Positions 32,671 through 42,155 of a DNA stretch of 64,000 nucleotides are shown here, one piece after another. Location: contig NZ_JAHKRR010000001.1 in assembly GCF_018863395.1 (NCBI RefSeq), forward strand, positions 310,001-374,000, in the 5' to 3' direction. The notes beneath the pieces were generated by a model, which saw only the letters and a list, made by a program, of their open reading frames with translations, did no database searches and was not told the DNA's origin. The first letter of the stretch is position 1, and every line of letters begins with the position of its first letter. The stretch comes from Sinomicrobium weinanense (lineage in GTDB: Bacteria; Bacteroidota; Bacteroidia; Flavobacteriales; Flavobacteriaceae). A program made the position numbers and the translations under genes.

Positions 32671-33297
32671 TCAATACGACAAGCCCGGAGTTTTTCTCAG
32701 GTACTGGTCCGAAGTGAGTTGCATCAGGAGGAACATGGCCACATCTGCCTTGGAGATCTTTAAGCTAATGGATTTGTCATCCGGGGCAAAACCGTGCCTG
32801 AAATTTCCCGTGGCTTTTCCGTCTGTAAAAGCACCGGGGCGCACCAGGGTCCAGTTGAGCTCGCTGTCCATGACGTATTTTTCCTGTAATTGATGGTCCT
32901 GGTACGCTTTTTTCAGATACCAGCCAAACATAATGTGTTTCCAGAGAAAGTTGAGGTTTCCCCGGCTGTTTCCTGCTCCCAGGGTGCTCTGGCAGATCAG
33001 GCGTTTTACACCGTTCTTTTGCATACCTTCGATAATGCTCCGGGTGCCCTGTGACCGGATGGTGCCTTTTCTCCCAGCACCCAGGGCACAGATCACGGCA
33101 TCGTGCCCTGCGATAGCTTTTTCCACGGTGTTTTTGTCCAGAACATCTCCTTCAATAACAGAGAGATGGTCGTGTTTAATGTCGTTCAGTTTTTCCTTGT
33201 TTCGCGTAAATGCTGTTACCGAATACCCCAGGGTAAGGGCCTGTAACACCAAAGGCTTTCCGATATTGCCGGTAGCGCCGAAAATGATGATCTTCAT
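32671..33297 (-). CDS. NAD(P)H-binding SDR-like protein
   Basis: A 208-residue atypical short-chain dehydrogenase. The N-terminus has the nucleotide motif GATGNIGKPLVLQAL, then TRNKEKL for the 2'-phosphate side and AVICALGAGRKG. It lacks a YxxxK motif in the usual position, as is common for the NmrA/BVR-B-like group that act as redox sensors or reductases. A TAATTTTG -7 box lies at 33315-33322 on the minus strand. It is divergent from the AraC gene at 33519, which might regulate it. Substrate unknown. Confidence 0.85.
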   Translation of the reverse strand: MKIIIFGATGNIGKPLVLQALTLGYSVTAFTRNKEKLNDIKHDHLSVIEGDVLDKNTVEKAIAGHDAVICALGAGRKGTIRSQGTRSIIEGMQKNGVKRLICQSTLGAGNSRGNLNFLWKHIMFGWYLKKAYQDHQLQEKYVMDSELNWTLVRPGAFTDGKATGNFRHGFAPDDKSISLKISKADVAMFLLMQLTSDQYLRKTPGLSY

Positions 33298-33518
33298 AAT
33301 GTTTGTTTTTTTGTCAAAATTAAATCAAGGAAAGGCCCGGGAATAGAACGAAACCGACACGGTCATTTTTTATAAAGGCGAAGAAAGCAGGATGTTACCG
33401 ACCGGGCCTATTACCAGAGCTGGTATTTTGTATAAATTTTCGCAAAACACTATCGGCTTTATTAAATAAAGAAGTATTTTAACACTATAAATAGTCCTGA
33501 ACGGATAAAACAGTTTAA

Positions 33519-34316
33519 ATGATAGTAACCCTACATGAAGGGGAGTATTTAGGCCAGACCCAAAAGAGTACGGCCTGCGATTCCGTGAAGTTCAGCGAGA
33601 CTGTCCATGAAATCAACAGTTATACCGAAACCCACAGGCACGAAAACCAGTATTTCAGCATTTTATTGAAGGGGACCTACCTGGAAAAAAATGAGGCTTC
33701 CGAAACACGGGTGCTGCCGGGCGATGCCCTGTTCCGCCCCGGGGGCTATGTACATCAAAACTACTTTACAGACCGGGATGTGCATTGTTTTAATATGGAA
33801 TTCGGGAAAACGTGGATGAAAAAGTACGACTACGATTTTAAATTCCCGGAACAGCTGGCCCACTTCAAAGCAGGAATGACCCCTTTCCTGGTTCAGATGC
33901 TTGTGGGATTTATGGATGGTAAACAAATAGACCTGATCGAAGAGACAATCGCCGATTTTCTCTTTCAGGTCCATGAGAAACCTGTAAAATTGCGCCAACC
34001 CTGGCTGGCAAAACTTCTTAAGATGCTCGAAAATGAGTTAGATAGCTTTCACTCATTGGATTCCCTTTCCAAAAGGGTTTTTGTACACCCCATTTATATG
34101 GCCCGTGCTTTTAAGCAAAACACGGGGGTGACCATAGGGCAGTATCAATTAAAAGTGAAACTGGTACATGCACTTTACCTGCTTATGAATACGCTAAAAC
34201 CCATTAGCGAGATCAGTCACCTGAACGGCTTTTATGACGATTCGCATTTTATCAATTCCTTTAAATCGTATTACAAAATATCTCCCCATCAATTCAGGTT
34301 GATGGTAAAAAGTTAA
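33519..34316 (+). CDS. AraC family transcriptional regulator
   Basis: A 265-residue regulator. The N-terminal 140 residues form a cupin-like sensing domain (ETHRHENQYFSILLKGTYLEKNEA, PGDALFRPGGYVHQNYF). The C-terminal 100 residues carry two helix-turn-helix motifs (LSKRVFVHPIYMARAFKQNTGVT, ISEISHLNGFYDDSHFINSFKSYYKISPHQFR). It likely responds to a small ligand and controls either the divergent NAD(P)-binding gene or the downstream peptidase gene 57 bp away. Confidence 0.9.
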   Translation: MIVTLHEGEYLGQTQKSTACDSVKFSETVHEINSYTETHRHENQYFSILLKGTYLEKNEASETRVLPGDALFRPGGYVHQNYFTDRDVHCFNMEFGKTWMKKYDYDFKFPEQLAHFKAGMTPFLVQMLVGFMDGKQIDLIEETIADFLFQVHEKPVKLRQPWLAKLLKMLENELDSFHSLDSLSKRVFVHPIYMARAFKQNTGVTIGQYQLKVKLVHALYLLMNTLKPISEISHLNGFYDDSHFINSFKSYYKISPHQFRLMVKS

Positions 34317-34372
34317 TCTCTTACAATTTTTTGGAACTAGGGTCCTTTTTCTTTGTATCAAAATATTTAACC

Positions 34373-35947
34373 ATGAAAAAAACAATCATCCTTCCATTGA
34401 TCCTGTTTTCTTTTTTTACCCTGTGCAGCCCGTATGTTTCCGGCCAGGATAGGGTATTTCGGTATGAATTGGATTTAACCAGGAAAAACGATGCGTTCAA
34501 TGTTAGCCTGAAAACACCCCAATTGTCCAGAAATGATAGTGTATACAGTTTTGCAGCTCATGCGCCTGGTGTTCACCAGCCATTGGATTTTGGCCGCTTT
34601 GTAAAGGTATTCAGGGTATACGGTAAGGATGGTAAAGAGCTTGTAACCCATAAAATATCGACCAACAGTTTTGTGATATGCGAACCGGAGAAGGTTGCCG
34701 ATATAGTGTATGAAATAGACGATTCCTTCGACATGAGTATCGACGAACATCCCATTTATCCCATGAGCGGGACCGGGATCACCGAAAATTATACCATTGT
34801 CAATACTTTCGGTGTTTTCGGATATTTTGAACACCTTAAGAACAATCCTGTCGAACTGAAGTTGAAACTGCATGGAAGCCCCAAAGTAGGTACGGCCCTG
34901 AATAAGAACAGTGAAGATGTGTATGAGATAGACTCTTACTATCACTTTACCGATTCGCCCATATTGATCGGGAAGGAGCTGTCGTATGCATCGGCCGATA
35001 TTAATGGTATAGAGGTGGAGGTATTTGCGTATTCACCGGATGAAAGCGTATTTTCTGCACAAAGTATCCTGGAGAGTGCAACTCCCGTTTTAAATGCCGC
35101 TACGGAATACATCGGCTATGCCCCGGTTCCGCGATATACTTTTTTAATGTATTTTTCCGGTGAAGGAGACAAGGCTAAAATGCCGGTTTTTAAATATGGA
35201 GGCGCATTGGAGCATTCGCTCAGTTCAACCTATACATTACCGGCCAATCCCAGGTATATCCCTTTTTTAAAGAATAATATAGCCCATGAGTTCATGCATA
35301 TTTTAAGCCCGCTTCACCTGCATAGCGATGCCCTGGCAAATTTTGATTATGCCCGTCCGGCTTCCGATGATCTGCACCTGTGGTTGTACGAGGGCCTGAC
35401 CGAGTGGGTTTCGTATAAGATGCAGGTACGCGCAGGGCTTGTTAGCTTTGACGATTATCTGCACTATCTGTCGGAAAAAATAAGCAAGAGCGAACAATAC
35501 AGTGCCGATTACAGCCTCACACGCCTTAGCCGGGAATGGTCAACAGACGAAGGTAATAAGCAATACAATAATATCTATCAATTGGGAGCACTTACCGCAG
35601 CCATGCTCGATATTAAATTACTGCAGCTTTCCGGGGGGAAAAAAGGATTGCGTGAAGTTTACCTGGAACTTATTAAAAAATACGGGAAAGACCACCCTTT
35701 TAACAATGAAACCTTTTTTGATACCCTGGTAGAAATGACCTATCCGGAGATCCGGGATTTCATTGATAAACATATTAAAGACAATACTGCCTTTGATTTC
35801 GAAAAGGAAATGAGAGCGGTCGGTATACACTACTATCTGAAACCTAAGAGCGGGGAAGAACTGTATCCCGAATTTGACAGGCATGTATTTGCAATTGACC
35901 CGGATGCTTCTCCGGAGGCCGCGGAGCTTCGGGAAAAACTAAAGTAA
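34373..35947 (+). CDS. M61-family metallopeptidase-like protein
   Basis: A 524-residue exported protein (signal peptide 1-22, ending SGQ). The first 170 residues form the beta-sandwich of M61 glycyl aminopeptidases. The zinc site is NNIAHEFMHILSPLHLHS (HExxH form HEFMH) with the third ligand in LWLYEGLTEWVSYKM. A PDZ domain, usual at the C-terminus of the family, is missing; the protein ends after the helical domain, so it is a short form. It would cleave small amino acids from peptide N-termini in the periplasm. MKKTIILPL at 34373 gives the signal peptide and so fixes the start. Confidence 0.88.
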   Translation: MKKTIILPLILFSFFTLCSPYVSGQDRVFRYELDLTRKNDAFNVSLKTPQLSRNDSVYSFAAHAPGVHQPLDFGRFVKVFRVYGKDGKELVTHKISTNSFVICEPEKVADIVYEIDDSFDMSIDEHPIYPMSGTGITENYTIVNTFGVFGYFEHLKNNPVELKLKLHGSPKVGTALNKNSEDVYEIDSYYHFTDSPILIGKELSYASADINGIEVEVFAYSPDESVFSAQSILESATPVLNAATEYIGYAPVPRYTFLMYFSGEGDKAKMPVFKYGGALEHSLSSTYTLPANPRYIPFLKNNIAHEFMHILSPLHLHSDALANFDYARPASDDLHLWLYEGLTEWVSYKMQVRAGLVSFDDYLHYLSEKISKSEQYSADYSLTRLSREWSTDEGNKQYNNIYQLGALTAAMLDIKLLQLSGGKKGLREVYLELIKKYGKDHPFNNETFFDTLVEMTYPEIRDFIDKHIKDNTAFDFEKEMRAVGIHYYLKPKSGEELYPEFDRHVFAIDPDASPEAAELREKLK

Positions 35948-35963
35948 CCCCGGTATTTATATG

Positions 35964-36797
35964 CTATGATCCCCGGGTAAAACCAGCCAGGAAACCGGTG
36001 GGTGTATAGCCCGTAAATTCCTGGAATGTACGAATGAAGTGCGACTGGTCTGCATAGCCGTTGTCGTAGGCAATATCCGAAAGCCTGGAATAATCTTCGG
36101 ACTGCAGTTGCATCATGGCTGACCGAAACCTGCATATCCTGGCATAAAGCCTGGGCGAAATGCCCACGTGTTCCCGGAATTTGCGTTCGAAGGTGCGTTC
36201 GGAAACCCGTATATCCGTCCGGAGCGCTTTTAACGACAGGTCGCCCTTGCTCTGTGTCAAACGGGAAGTAGCATAGGTAATGCTTTCGTCCATTGTGATC
36301 TTTTTCCGGGTTATCAGATCGAGAAGGAAGCGCGACATCACTTCTATACGGTTTTCTGTATTTTGGGAAGCGAGGAGTTGTTCCTTAACATATTTTCCCC
36401 CGGGAAAAGGCAGCAATTCAAAATCAATGCAGTTATCCCTGAGCTCATCGGCACGTATGCCGAACAAGGATCGGATGAGATGGGGATAAAGGATAAATAT
36501 CACGGCATTTGCGCGTCCGTAAGTATGGATGTTTATCGGTTTTATGGTCTGGCCATACAAGAACAACGACGATAATTTCTTCTCATGGAGAATTACATCG
36601 GTTTCGGATTCGACATACATAATACCCGGGCAGCCATCCGGAAAGAAGGGCATGCCACCGGCCTGGTGGTCTGTGCTGAATTGTTGAAAGGACAGCACAG
36701 ACTTTACATAAGGATGTAATTCCTGTGGTATGGTACAGGTAATATCGATTTGCTCGAATAAATACGAAATGCAAAAAGGGAGCAGTGTTTGTTCCAT
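35964..36797 (-). CDS. AraC family transcriptional regulator
   Basis: A 277-residue regulator with an N-terminal DUF6597-like sensing domain (residues 1-150) and a C-terminal pair of helix-turn-helix motifs (LKALRTDIRVSERTFERKFREHVGISPRLYARICRFRSAM, then LSDIAYDNGYADQSHFIRTFQEFTGYTPTGF). It is convergent with the M61 peptidase gene (16 bp gap). Upstream lies a 64 bp palindrome. Its target is unknown; the hydrolase/SRPBCC pair further upstream is a candidate. Confidence 0.88.
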   Translation of the reverse strand: MEQTLLPFCISYLFEQIDITCTIPQELHPYVKSVLSFQQFSTDHQAGGMPFFPDGCPGIMYVESETDVILHEKKLSSLFLYGQTIKPINIHTYGRANAVIFILYPHLIRSLFGIRADELRDNCIDFELLPFPGGKYVKEQLLASQNTENRIEVMSRFLLDLITRKKITMDESITYATSRLTQSKGDLSLKALRTDIRVSERTFERKFREHVGISPRLYARICRFRSAMMQLQSEDYSRLSDIAYDNGYADQSHFIRTFQEFTGYTPTGFLAGFTRGS

Positions 36798-36870
36798 CTT
36801 TTAATAAAAAAAACAAAATACGATGTCTAATTTACGTAAAATTAAACAGAACCGATGGGGAGGTCTCGGT

Positions 36871-36934
36871 GGTATTCGGTATTCAGTGATCGGTATGCGG
36901 TATCTCAACAACTGACCGCTGAATACCGAATACC
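36871..36934. repeat. Palindrome of CGGTATTC-type repeats
   Basis: A 16 bp perfect pair, GGTATTCGGTATTCAG (36871-36886) with CTGAATACCGAATACC (36919-36934), and an internal CGGTATGCGGTAT related to the arms. It lies between the AraC gene start and the end of the alpha/beta hydrolase gene; either terminator or dispersed repeat. Confidence 0.65.
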
Positions 36935-37009
36935 GACCACTAATCCCCGTCCAGAAATTCTTCAACAAGGACGATAGTCGCTTCCGGAGCTTTGCTGTTC
37001 TTGTATGTG

Positions 37010-37906
37010 TCAGTGCTTTTCCTGTCCAAAAAAAGATTCCCGGGCCGGGGTGTTGGTTAAGAACGGTTCAATAAATGCTGATATGGGTTCTGTGTCCATC
37101 ATCAGCCCAACATGGGTTTTGCCGGGAAGTATAACCAGTTGTGATTTTGGCAGGCCTTCGACATCTCCAAAGACATTTCCGCCACAGAGTTTGTACATTT
37201 CTGTTTTATGACTCAGGTCTACACCGTCATTATCGCCCATGATAAACAATACCGGGGATTTTATATTTTTGATGTTTTCAGCTTCCAGGTCATAATTTAA
37301 TTTGTCGAAGGCTATGAATTTCTCAACAAATGCCGTCCAGTCGCCGGGGTTCGGGGCTATTTTATCATACTCGGCCTTTAAGGGAGTATTGTCGAGAAAA
37401 CCGGGTTGAAGTGAATGAAATGTTTCACGCGCTTTGGGCAGCCACCCCTCGAGTTTGTATGCCGTAGAGATGATGACCATTTGATCTATCATTTCCGGAA
37501 AGTCGATAGCAGTCTTAAGGGCTACTGTTCCCCCGAAGCTATACCCTATAATATCTGCCTTGTCAATATCCAGGTGTTTTAACAGCCCTGCTATATCGGA
37601 AGCGAGGTCTTTGTAGTTGAAAGGCCTGTCGATATCTGCCGTACGGCCGTGTCCCTGCATTTCTACCGCAATGACTTTCCTGTTCCCGGATAAGACAGGG
37701 ATAAGCTGTGACCAGTTAAGGTCAATAGTCATGTAGGCCCCGTGTAACAGGATCACGGGTTCTCCCTCACCGTAAACCTCGTAATACATTTCCAGTCCAT
37801 TGACCGGGGCCAGTCCGGAATCGGAAGGCTTAACGGTTTCCTGACAAACGGCAGCCATAACCGATAACAGGGCTATAGCTGCGGTTAAAACAGTTTTTTG
37901 TATCAT
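37010..37906 (-). CDS. Exported alpha/beta hydrolase
   Basis: A 298-residue protein with a signal peptide (MIQKTVLTAAIALLSVMAAVCQ). The hydrolase fold shows the oxyanion motif VILLHGAYMT, nucleophile elbow GYSFGG (Ser), acid in FIMGDNDGVDLS and catalytic His in PGKTHVG. It is most like proline-iminopeptidase/epoxide-hydrolase-type esterases; the substrate is unknown. The frame is open upstream and overlaps the SRPBCC gene, but the signal peptide places the start at 37906, 20 bp after that gene's stop, so the two are probably an operon. Confidence 0.87.
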   Translation of the reverse strand: MIQKTVLTAAIALLSVMAAVCQETVKPSDSGLAPVNGLEMYYEVYGEGEPVILLHGAYMTIDLNWSQLIPVLSGNRKVIAVEMQGHGRTADIDRPFNYKDLASDIAGLLKHLDIDKADIIGYSFGGTVALKTAIDFPEMIDQMVIISTAYKLEGWLPKARETFHSLQPGFLDNTPLKAEYDKIAPNPGDWTAFVEKFIAFDKLNYDLEAENIKNIKSPVLFIMGDNDGVDLSHKTEMYKLCGGNVFGDVEGLPKSQLVILPGKTHVGLMMDTEPISAFIEPFLTNTPARESFFGQEKH

Positions 37907-37925
37907 TTCTTGTATTCTAAAATTA

Positions 37926-38336
37926 TTAACTCTTCTCGGCATAAGCCTTGAAATTATTCAGAATAGCCTGCCACCCTCCGCGCTGCATTTCTATCGGGTT
38001 TTCGCTTTCGGGATCAAAAACGGTAGTGACTTCGGTCTTGTCACCTAGGTTTTCAAAATGGGTAGTTGCCCGCCTGCCATCTGTCATCGTATAAGCAATC
38101 TTCTTATGGTCAACCACTTCGTCATAAATGGCCTCGAAGTCAAATCCGAAACTTCCGTCCTTGGCTTCCATTCTGGAGTGGAGTTTTCCACCTGGTTTTA
38201 AGTCGTTCTCCGCTTTCGGACAGTGCCAGTCGTCGGAGGGAGAGTTCCATTTTGTGATGTGTTCCGGTTGGTTCCATAATTCCCATACTCTGGCTACCGG
38301 GGCGTTTACGGTGTTTTTTACTGTGATCTGTTCCAT
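37926..38336 (-). CDS. SRPBCC (AHSA1-like) domain protein
   Basis: A 136-residue protein starting MEQITVKNTVNAPVARVWELWNQPEHITKWN, the classical opening of AHSA1/START-like proteins. They bind hydrophobic ligands in a helix-grip cavity or assist Hsp90; most bacterial members are undefined. It is the first gene of a two-gene unit with the exported hydrolase. Confidence 0.88.
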   Translation of the reverse strand: MEQITVKNTVNAPVARVWELWNQPEHITKWNSPSDDWHCPKAENDLKPGGKLHSRMEAKDGSFGFDFEAIYDEVVDHKKIAYTMTDGRRATTHFENLGDKTEVTTVFDPESENPIEMQRGGWQAILNNFKAYAEKS

Positions 38337-38639
38337 GATTTCTGTTTTTTTAAGGTTATTATTTATTAGGGTTCAAATTTTAAGTTTAATACGTATAAAG
38401 AATAGAACGAAACCGACATGTCCTCTATGTTTTGCCGACAATACAAAGTTGCGGTGAAAAACGTGAATACACGGGGTGCAAAAATGTCAATTAAAAGGGG
38501 CTGTTTTGCCAAATGGAACACAAAGACGGGTTTATGTTCATTTTTCCCGCAGCTGATGCAGATCTTCGCAGAAAGCAATAAAAATCTGCACCTATCTGCG
38601 GGCTATTTTTTGAATTGAATCATTTTTTTAGTCCGTAAT

Positions 38640-41183
38640 TCACATCGTATCAGTGAGGCGCAGGTCTTTGTCGTGTGCTGAAGTCTGATCTATAAGATCT
38701 TTTATCAAAACAAACTCGTAGCCTTTCTTTTCGAGCTCTCCGATCAGGCTATCCAGTTTAGTGTAGAATTTGTCTGTTCGTTCCGGGCTGCTGCCGATAT
38801 GGGTTAGGAGGAAGAACCCGTTCAGTCCCCGGGTGTTTTCGTATTCCGTAATGGATGTGTATATGGCTTTGCTGTCTTTATAGTTTTTATCGTCCGGTCT
38901 GGTGTAATCGGCATGAGAAATGGTGCCGGGCGTATAATTGATGAGGGTAAGCCCGAGTTCACCAGACCATTGTGTGATGGTGCTGTCATTCCATTCATAA
39001 GGCGGAAGGAAGTAAGGGGCCTGCGTTTTGCTTATCCCGAAGCGGGACATTTCTGCGTAGTTCTGTTGAATGTCGGCTGTGAATTCTTCTTTGTTGACCA
39101 GAAGTTTTTTCTCGCCGGACCAGTCATTATAAAGGAGGTGTTGATCTGAATGGGGGCCGAGGTAATGACCATTTGCAGCCAGTTGTTCTATCAGGGAGCT
39201 GTGATCTTTATTCCGGTAAAAATCTCCTGTAAAGAAGAAAGAGGCTTTGATCTGGTGTTTTTTTAATGTCTCTGAGATGGTATGGCCTCCATCTGCATAT
39301 TCATGGCCGCTGAAGATCAAAGCTATTTTTTTCTGCTTGCGGTTGCCGCGGATCAGGGCCCCGGTCGGGTCATGGCTGCCTGTTGTCGCTTTGCGATCCC
39401 CGTTCCCTTCGGCCTGCATGGAAGAAAGACCGTAAATAAGGCAGGCTGTTCCGTCCATGGTGGGCTCGTTGGTGGAGTAGTCGCCCACATCGTCGTGATA
39501 GACTATGGCATCTGACTGAAAGTCGGCATAAGGGTCTTCCCTGGTAAGCTGCAATCCTTTTAAACTGTTAAAAATAGAGCCGTATACAGGGCCGTCTACC
39601 AACCCGCCATCGGTCATGTAGCCGTAAAGATGGGTCAGGGAAGAGTGCGGGTAAAACGGGGTATCTCCTTCATCGGGAAGGCCTACCACCATGCTCGTGC
39701 CCCAGGGGTTACACCCGAAAAGCCAGTCGCGCAAAGCTGCTTCCATAGTTTCGTACCTGGTGTCTCCGGTCAGTTTTCTGTACAGGATGGCCTGGCTCCA
39801 TGCTGCGGTTACGAGATTATTGGAACACCATACAAAAGGGGTGCCGATAAGGAAAGGGCCGTCTTTTCCCCTTTGGTAAAGCCGTTCCAGTCCCTCGGCG
39901 TAATACAGAGCAACGGTTTTCTTTTCTTCCGGGAGTACAGAGCCTGCCAGTTCGTAATGTCCGGCGTTCAGAAAAGGATAGAACTGGTAGTGCCTTACCG
40001 TATCACGGCCAATCCAGGGCGTTATTTTTTCTGCAGCAGCATAGTTTAGCCCGTCTTCTTTATAGGTATCGTTACCGGTAAGTTTATACAAGGTTGCCGC
40101 AGCCAGTTCCATATCGTCTTTCCAGTTGTCTTCTTCGTAAAAATAGGGTTGAGTGCCGGGAGCTGTCTGCGATACTCCGGGGTGTTTTTTTCCGTAGGCA
40201 TAAGCGTCCCGGGCATGCCGGAGGAGTGTATCGGCATAATCGGGGTAAAACTCTTTCAATACCCCGGCACCCAGGGCAAAGGAAGAGGCGAATTTTCCGG
40301 CGGTAGAAGCTACTCCCGTAGAGCGGTTTTTATGCTCAAATAAACCCTGTGGTTTTCCTGAGGCCAGGTAAACGGGGCGTCCCCTGAACCTTTTGTCATA
40401 GACAACGCTATCGTGATTGGGAAGCCGGAAACCGGCATGGTCCCGGTCGTCTGCGATCTGGTTGTAGTATTCGTCCGGGGAAGGGTTCATTTTAAGGAGC
40501 CAGTCCATACCATATCTGGCCTCGTCAATGATGTCGGGAATGCCGTTGCTTCCCGGTGATCCGTCTTCATTGTGAGCGTCCCCAAAGGCTTCCGGGTTTT
40601 CCCGGTAGGAGAAAAGAAGCTGGAATACGGCGTTGGCCGATGTCGCCGTATACTGAAGGTAATCGGTGGCATCGTGCCAGCCTCCTGTGACGTCTATCCG
40701 TTGACCATTTTCCTTTTCCGGGTGATAAATAATGTAGCCGTCATCCGTATGGCAGGAGTCCCTGAGATATGGATTGAACCCGCACCTTTGTTGCCGCATA
40801 TATCTCAGGAGAAAATCGGCTGTATGGTCATAGACCTCCGGAGCTATACGGAACTCAGGCGATCTGGCATTGCCGGCTTCGATATAATATTCGCCTTCTG
40901 TTTCAAATTCCGAAAAATCGAGGCGAAAAGAAGTCTTAAAAGGACCGTACTTCCCTTTGGCCTCCACCTTGTCCGATTCGTAGACCGGCTCCCCGGTTTT
41001 GGCATCGTGCAGTGAAAAGGAATGAAGTTCGAGGGTTTCGTCTTTGGAACCCAGTACGGCTGCTTTAACGGTATGGGGCAGATATCCCAGCTGATTGATA
41101 CGTATCCAGGATTTGTTTTCTTTTTCGGAACATCCGGAGCATAGTATAAAAAGGAGTACAATGACAGGAAATACTTTTTTCAT
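38640..41183 (-). CDS. GH9 endoglucanase-like/polysaccharide deacetylase fusion lipoprotein
   Basis: An 847-residue lipoprotein (signal ending LCSGC, cysteine 18). Residues about 25-115 are the N-terminal Ig-like domain of GH9 cellulases. Residues about 120-590 are the GH9 catalytic domain: base D171/D174 in GGWHDATDY, acid E573 in STNEPTMDGTA. After a linker, residues about 615-835 are a NodB-like deacetylase domain: HSDQH (H678, H682) gives the metal histidines, but the TFDD position reads SGHEYAD, with H627-E628 replacing the usual acidic pair. It would act at the cell surface on beta-glucan or a similar acetylated glycan. The frame runs on upstream through tRNA-Gly, which is an artefact. 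Confidence 0.88.
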   Translation of the reverse strand: MKKVFPVIVLLFILCSGCSEKENKSWIRINQLGYLPHTVKAAVLGSKDETLELHSFSLHDAKTGEPVYESDKVEAKGKYGPFKTSFRLDFSEFETEGEYYIEAGNARSPEFRIAPEVYDHTADFLLRYMRQQRCGFNPYLRDSCHTDDGYIIYHPEKENGQRIDVTGGWHDATDYLQYTATSANAVFQLLFSYRENPEAFGDAHNEDGSPGSNGIPDIIDEARYGMDWLLKMNPSPDEYYNQIADDRDHAGFRLPNHDSVVYDKRFRGRPVYLASGKPQGLFEHKNRSTGVASTAGKFASSFALGAGVLKEFYPDYADTLLRHARDAYAYGKKHPGVSQTAPGTQPYFYEEDNWKDDMELAAATLYKLTGNDTYKEDGLNYAAAEKITPWIGRDTVRHYQFYPFLNAGHYELAGSVLPEEKKTVALYYAEGLERLYQRGKDGPFLIGTPFVWCSNNLVTAAWSQAILYRKLTGDTRYETMEAALRDWLFGCNPWGTSMVVGLPDEGDTPFYPHSSLTHLYGYMTDGGLVDGPVYGSIFNSLKGLQLTREDPYADFQSDAIVYHDDVGDYSTNEPTMDGTACLIYGLSSMQAEGNGDRKATTGSHDPTGALIRGNRKQKKIALIFSGHEYADGGHTISETLKKHQIKASFFFTGDFYRNKDHSSLIEQLAANGHYLGPHSDQHLLYNDWSGEKKLLVNKEEFTADIQQNYAEMSRFGISKTQAPYFLPPYEWNDSTITQWSGELGLTLINYTPGTISHADYTRPDDKNYKDSKAIYTSITEYENTRGLNGFFLLTHIGSSPERTDKFYTKLDSLIGELEKKGYEFVLIKDLIDQTSAHDKDLRLTDTM

Positions 41184-41301
41184 GGGTTCGGGTTCATGGT
41201 TGATATCAGAACTTAAAAATAAGGTATTTTTTGCATATAGTATGCGGTTTGATATACACCGGGAAGGAGAGAGAGGATAGCAGCAGGGGGTATAAAACAA
41301 A

Positions 41302-41328
41302 AAAGTACCAGTTAAAAACTGGTACTTT
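41302..41328 (-). terminator. Terminator of tRNA-Gly
   Basis: A 12 bp perfect stem, AAAGTACCAGTT with AACTGGTACTTT, followed on the minus strand by a T-rich tract (TTTTTTGTTTT). It starts 5 bp past the tRNA. Confidence 0.9.
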
Positions 41329-41332
41329 AAAG

Positions 41333-41405
41333 AGCGGGAGACGAGGTTCGAACTCGCGACATTCAGCTTGGAAGGCTGACGCTCTACCAACTGAGCTACT
41401 CCCGC
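41333..41405 (-). tRNA. tRNA-Gly (anticodon UCC)
   Basis: A 73-nt minus-strand tRNA. Acceptor GCGGGAG pairs with CTCCCGC, discriminator T. The D-arm is AGCTCAGTTGGTAGAGC, the anticodon stem TCAGC/GCTGA encloses CTTCCAA with anticodon TCC, and the T-arm has GAGTTCGAACCTC. CCA is not encoded. A consensus promoter and a terminator flank it. Confidence 0.97.
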
Positions 41406-41463
41406 GTATTTACACCTTAATACAGGCGGCTTATCAATAAGGGCATTTGCGATAAATGCGGGG

Positions 41464-41495
41464 CAAATATAAATAATCCGGAGTATTCCGTCCAA
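41464..41495 (-). promoter_or_regulatory. Promoter of tRNA-Gly
   Basis: Minus strand TTG (41493-41495), 21-nt spacer, TATATTTG (41464-41471): full consensus match about 59 bp before the tRNA. Confidence 0.7.
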
Positions 41496-41652
41496 GAAAA
41501 ATTTTGTGTTTTTTACCGGGATGATCATTGCTTCGGCCATGTTTTTCTACCGATCCCGGATTATTTGTTTTAATTTCAGGAGATTATAGTTAGATCGGGG
41601 AATTTGGTAAAAAAGATTAATTTTACTGTGATAAAATTGCTCACGAAAAAGA

Positions 41653-42111
41653 ATGATGGAAAAAACTGCTTTTTATACCATTAAACAAATAGGTGCCAAA
41701 GAAACATATCCTGTGCGCCATCCTGTACTCCGTAAGGGCCTGCCCTTGTCTACCTGTGAATTCGATGGCGATGATGACGCGGCAACCTTTCATATAGGGT
41801 TGTATATGGGAGACAGGCTGGCCGGTGTGGTAACGATGCTGGAAAACGATCATGCCCTGTTTAAAGAAGAACGGCAATTTCAGCTACGTGGAATGGCCGT
41901 GCTGGAGGAATTTCAGAAACAGGGGCTCGGCCAGGTACTGGTTCGCGGGGCGGAAGAGGAAGTGCAGAAAAGGGGAGGACACTTTATATGGATGAACGCC
42001 AGGAAGATCGCGGTTAAATTTTATGAAAAACTGGGGTATACCATTGCCAGTGACGAGTTTGTCATTGAAACCGCCGGCCCGCATTATGTGATGTGCAAAT
42101 CGTGGAAATAA
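41653..42111 (+). CDS. GNAT family N-acetyltransferase
   Basis: A 152-residue protein with the acetyl-CoA-binding motif RGMAVLEEFQKQGLGQVLV (Q-x-x-G-x-G form) and a C-terminal KFYEKLGYTI segment. The N-terminal part (HPVLRKGLPLSTCEFDGDDD) marks a subgroup often annotated as a small-molecule acetyltransferase. Substrate unknown. It is followed after 44 bp by the VanY-like gene, probably in the same transcript. Confidence 0.9.
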   Translation: MMEKTAFYTIKQIGAKETYPVRHPVLRKGLPLSTCEFDGDDDAATFHIGLYMGDRLAGVVTMLENDHALFKEERQFQLRGMAVLEEFQKQGLGQVLVRGAEEEVQKRGGHFIWMNARKIAVKFYEKLGYTIASDEFVIETAGPHYVMCKSWK

Positions 42112-42155
42112 ACCTGGTAGGTGAGTTTCCTTTAAAAATATCAATAGAGAGACCT

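Noticed and set aside
41184-41540. N-terminal extension of the GH9-deacetylase frame (119 extra residues)
   Set aside because: It is translated from tRNA-Gly (GVAQLVERQ pattern) and its flank; the lipoprotein signal at 41183 is the true start.
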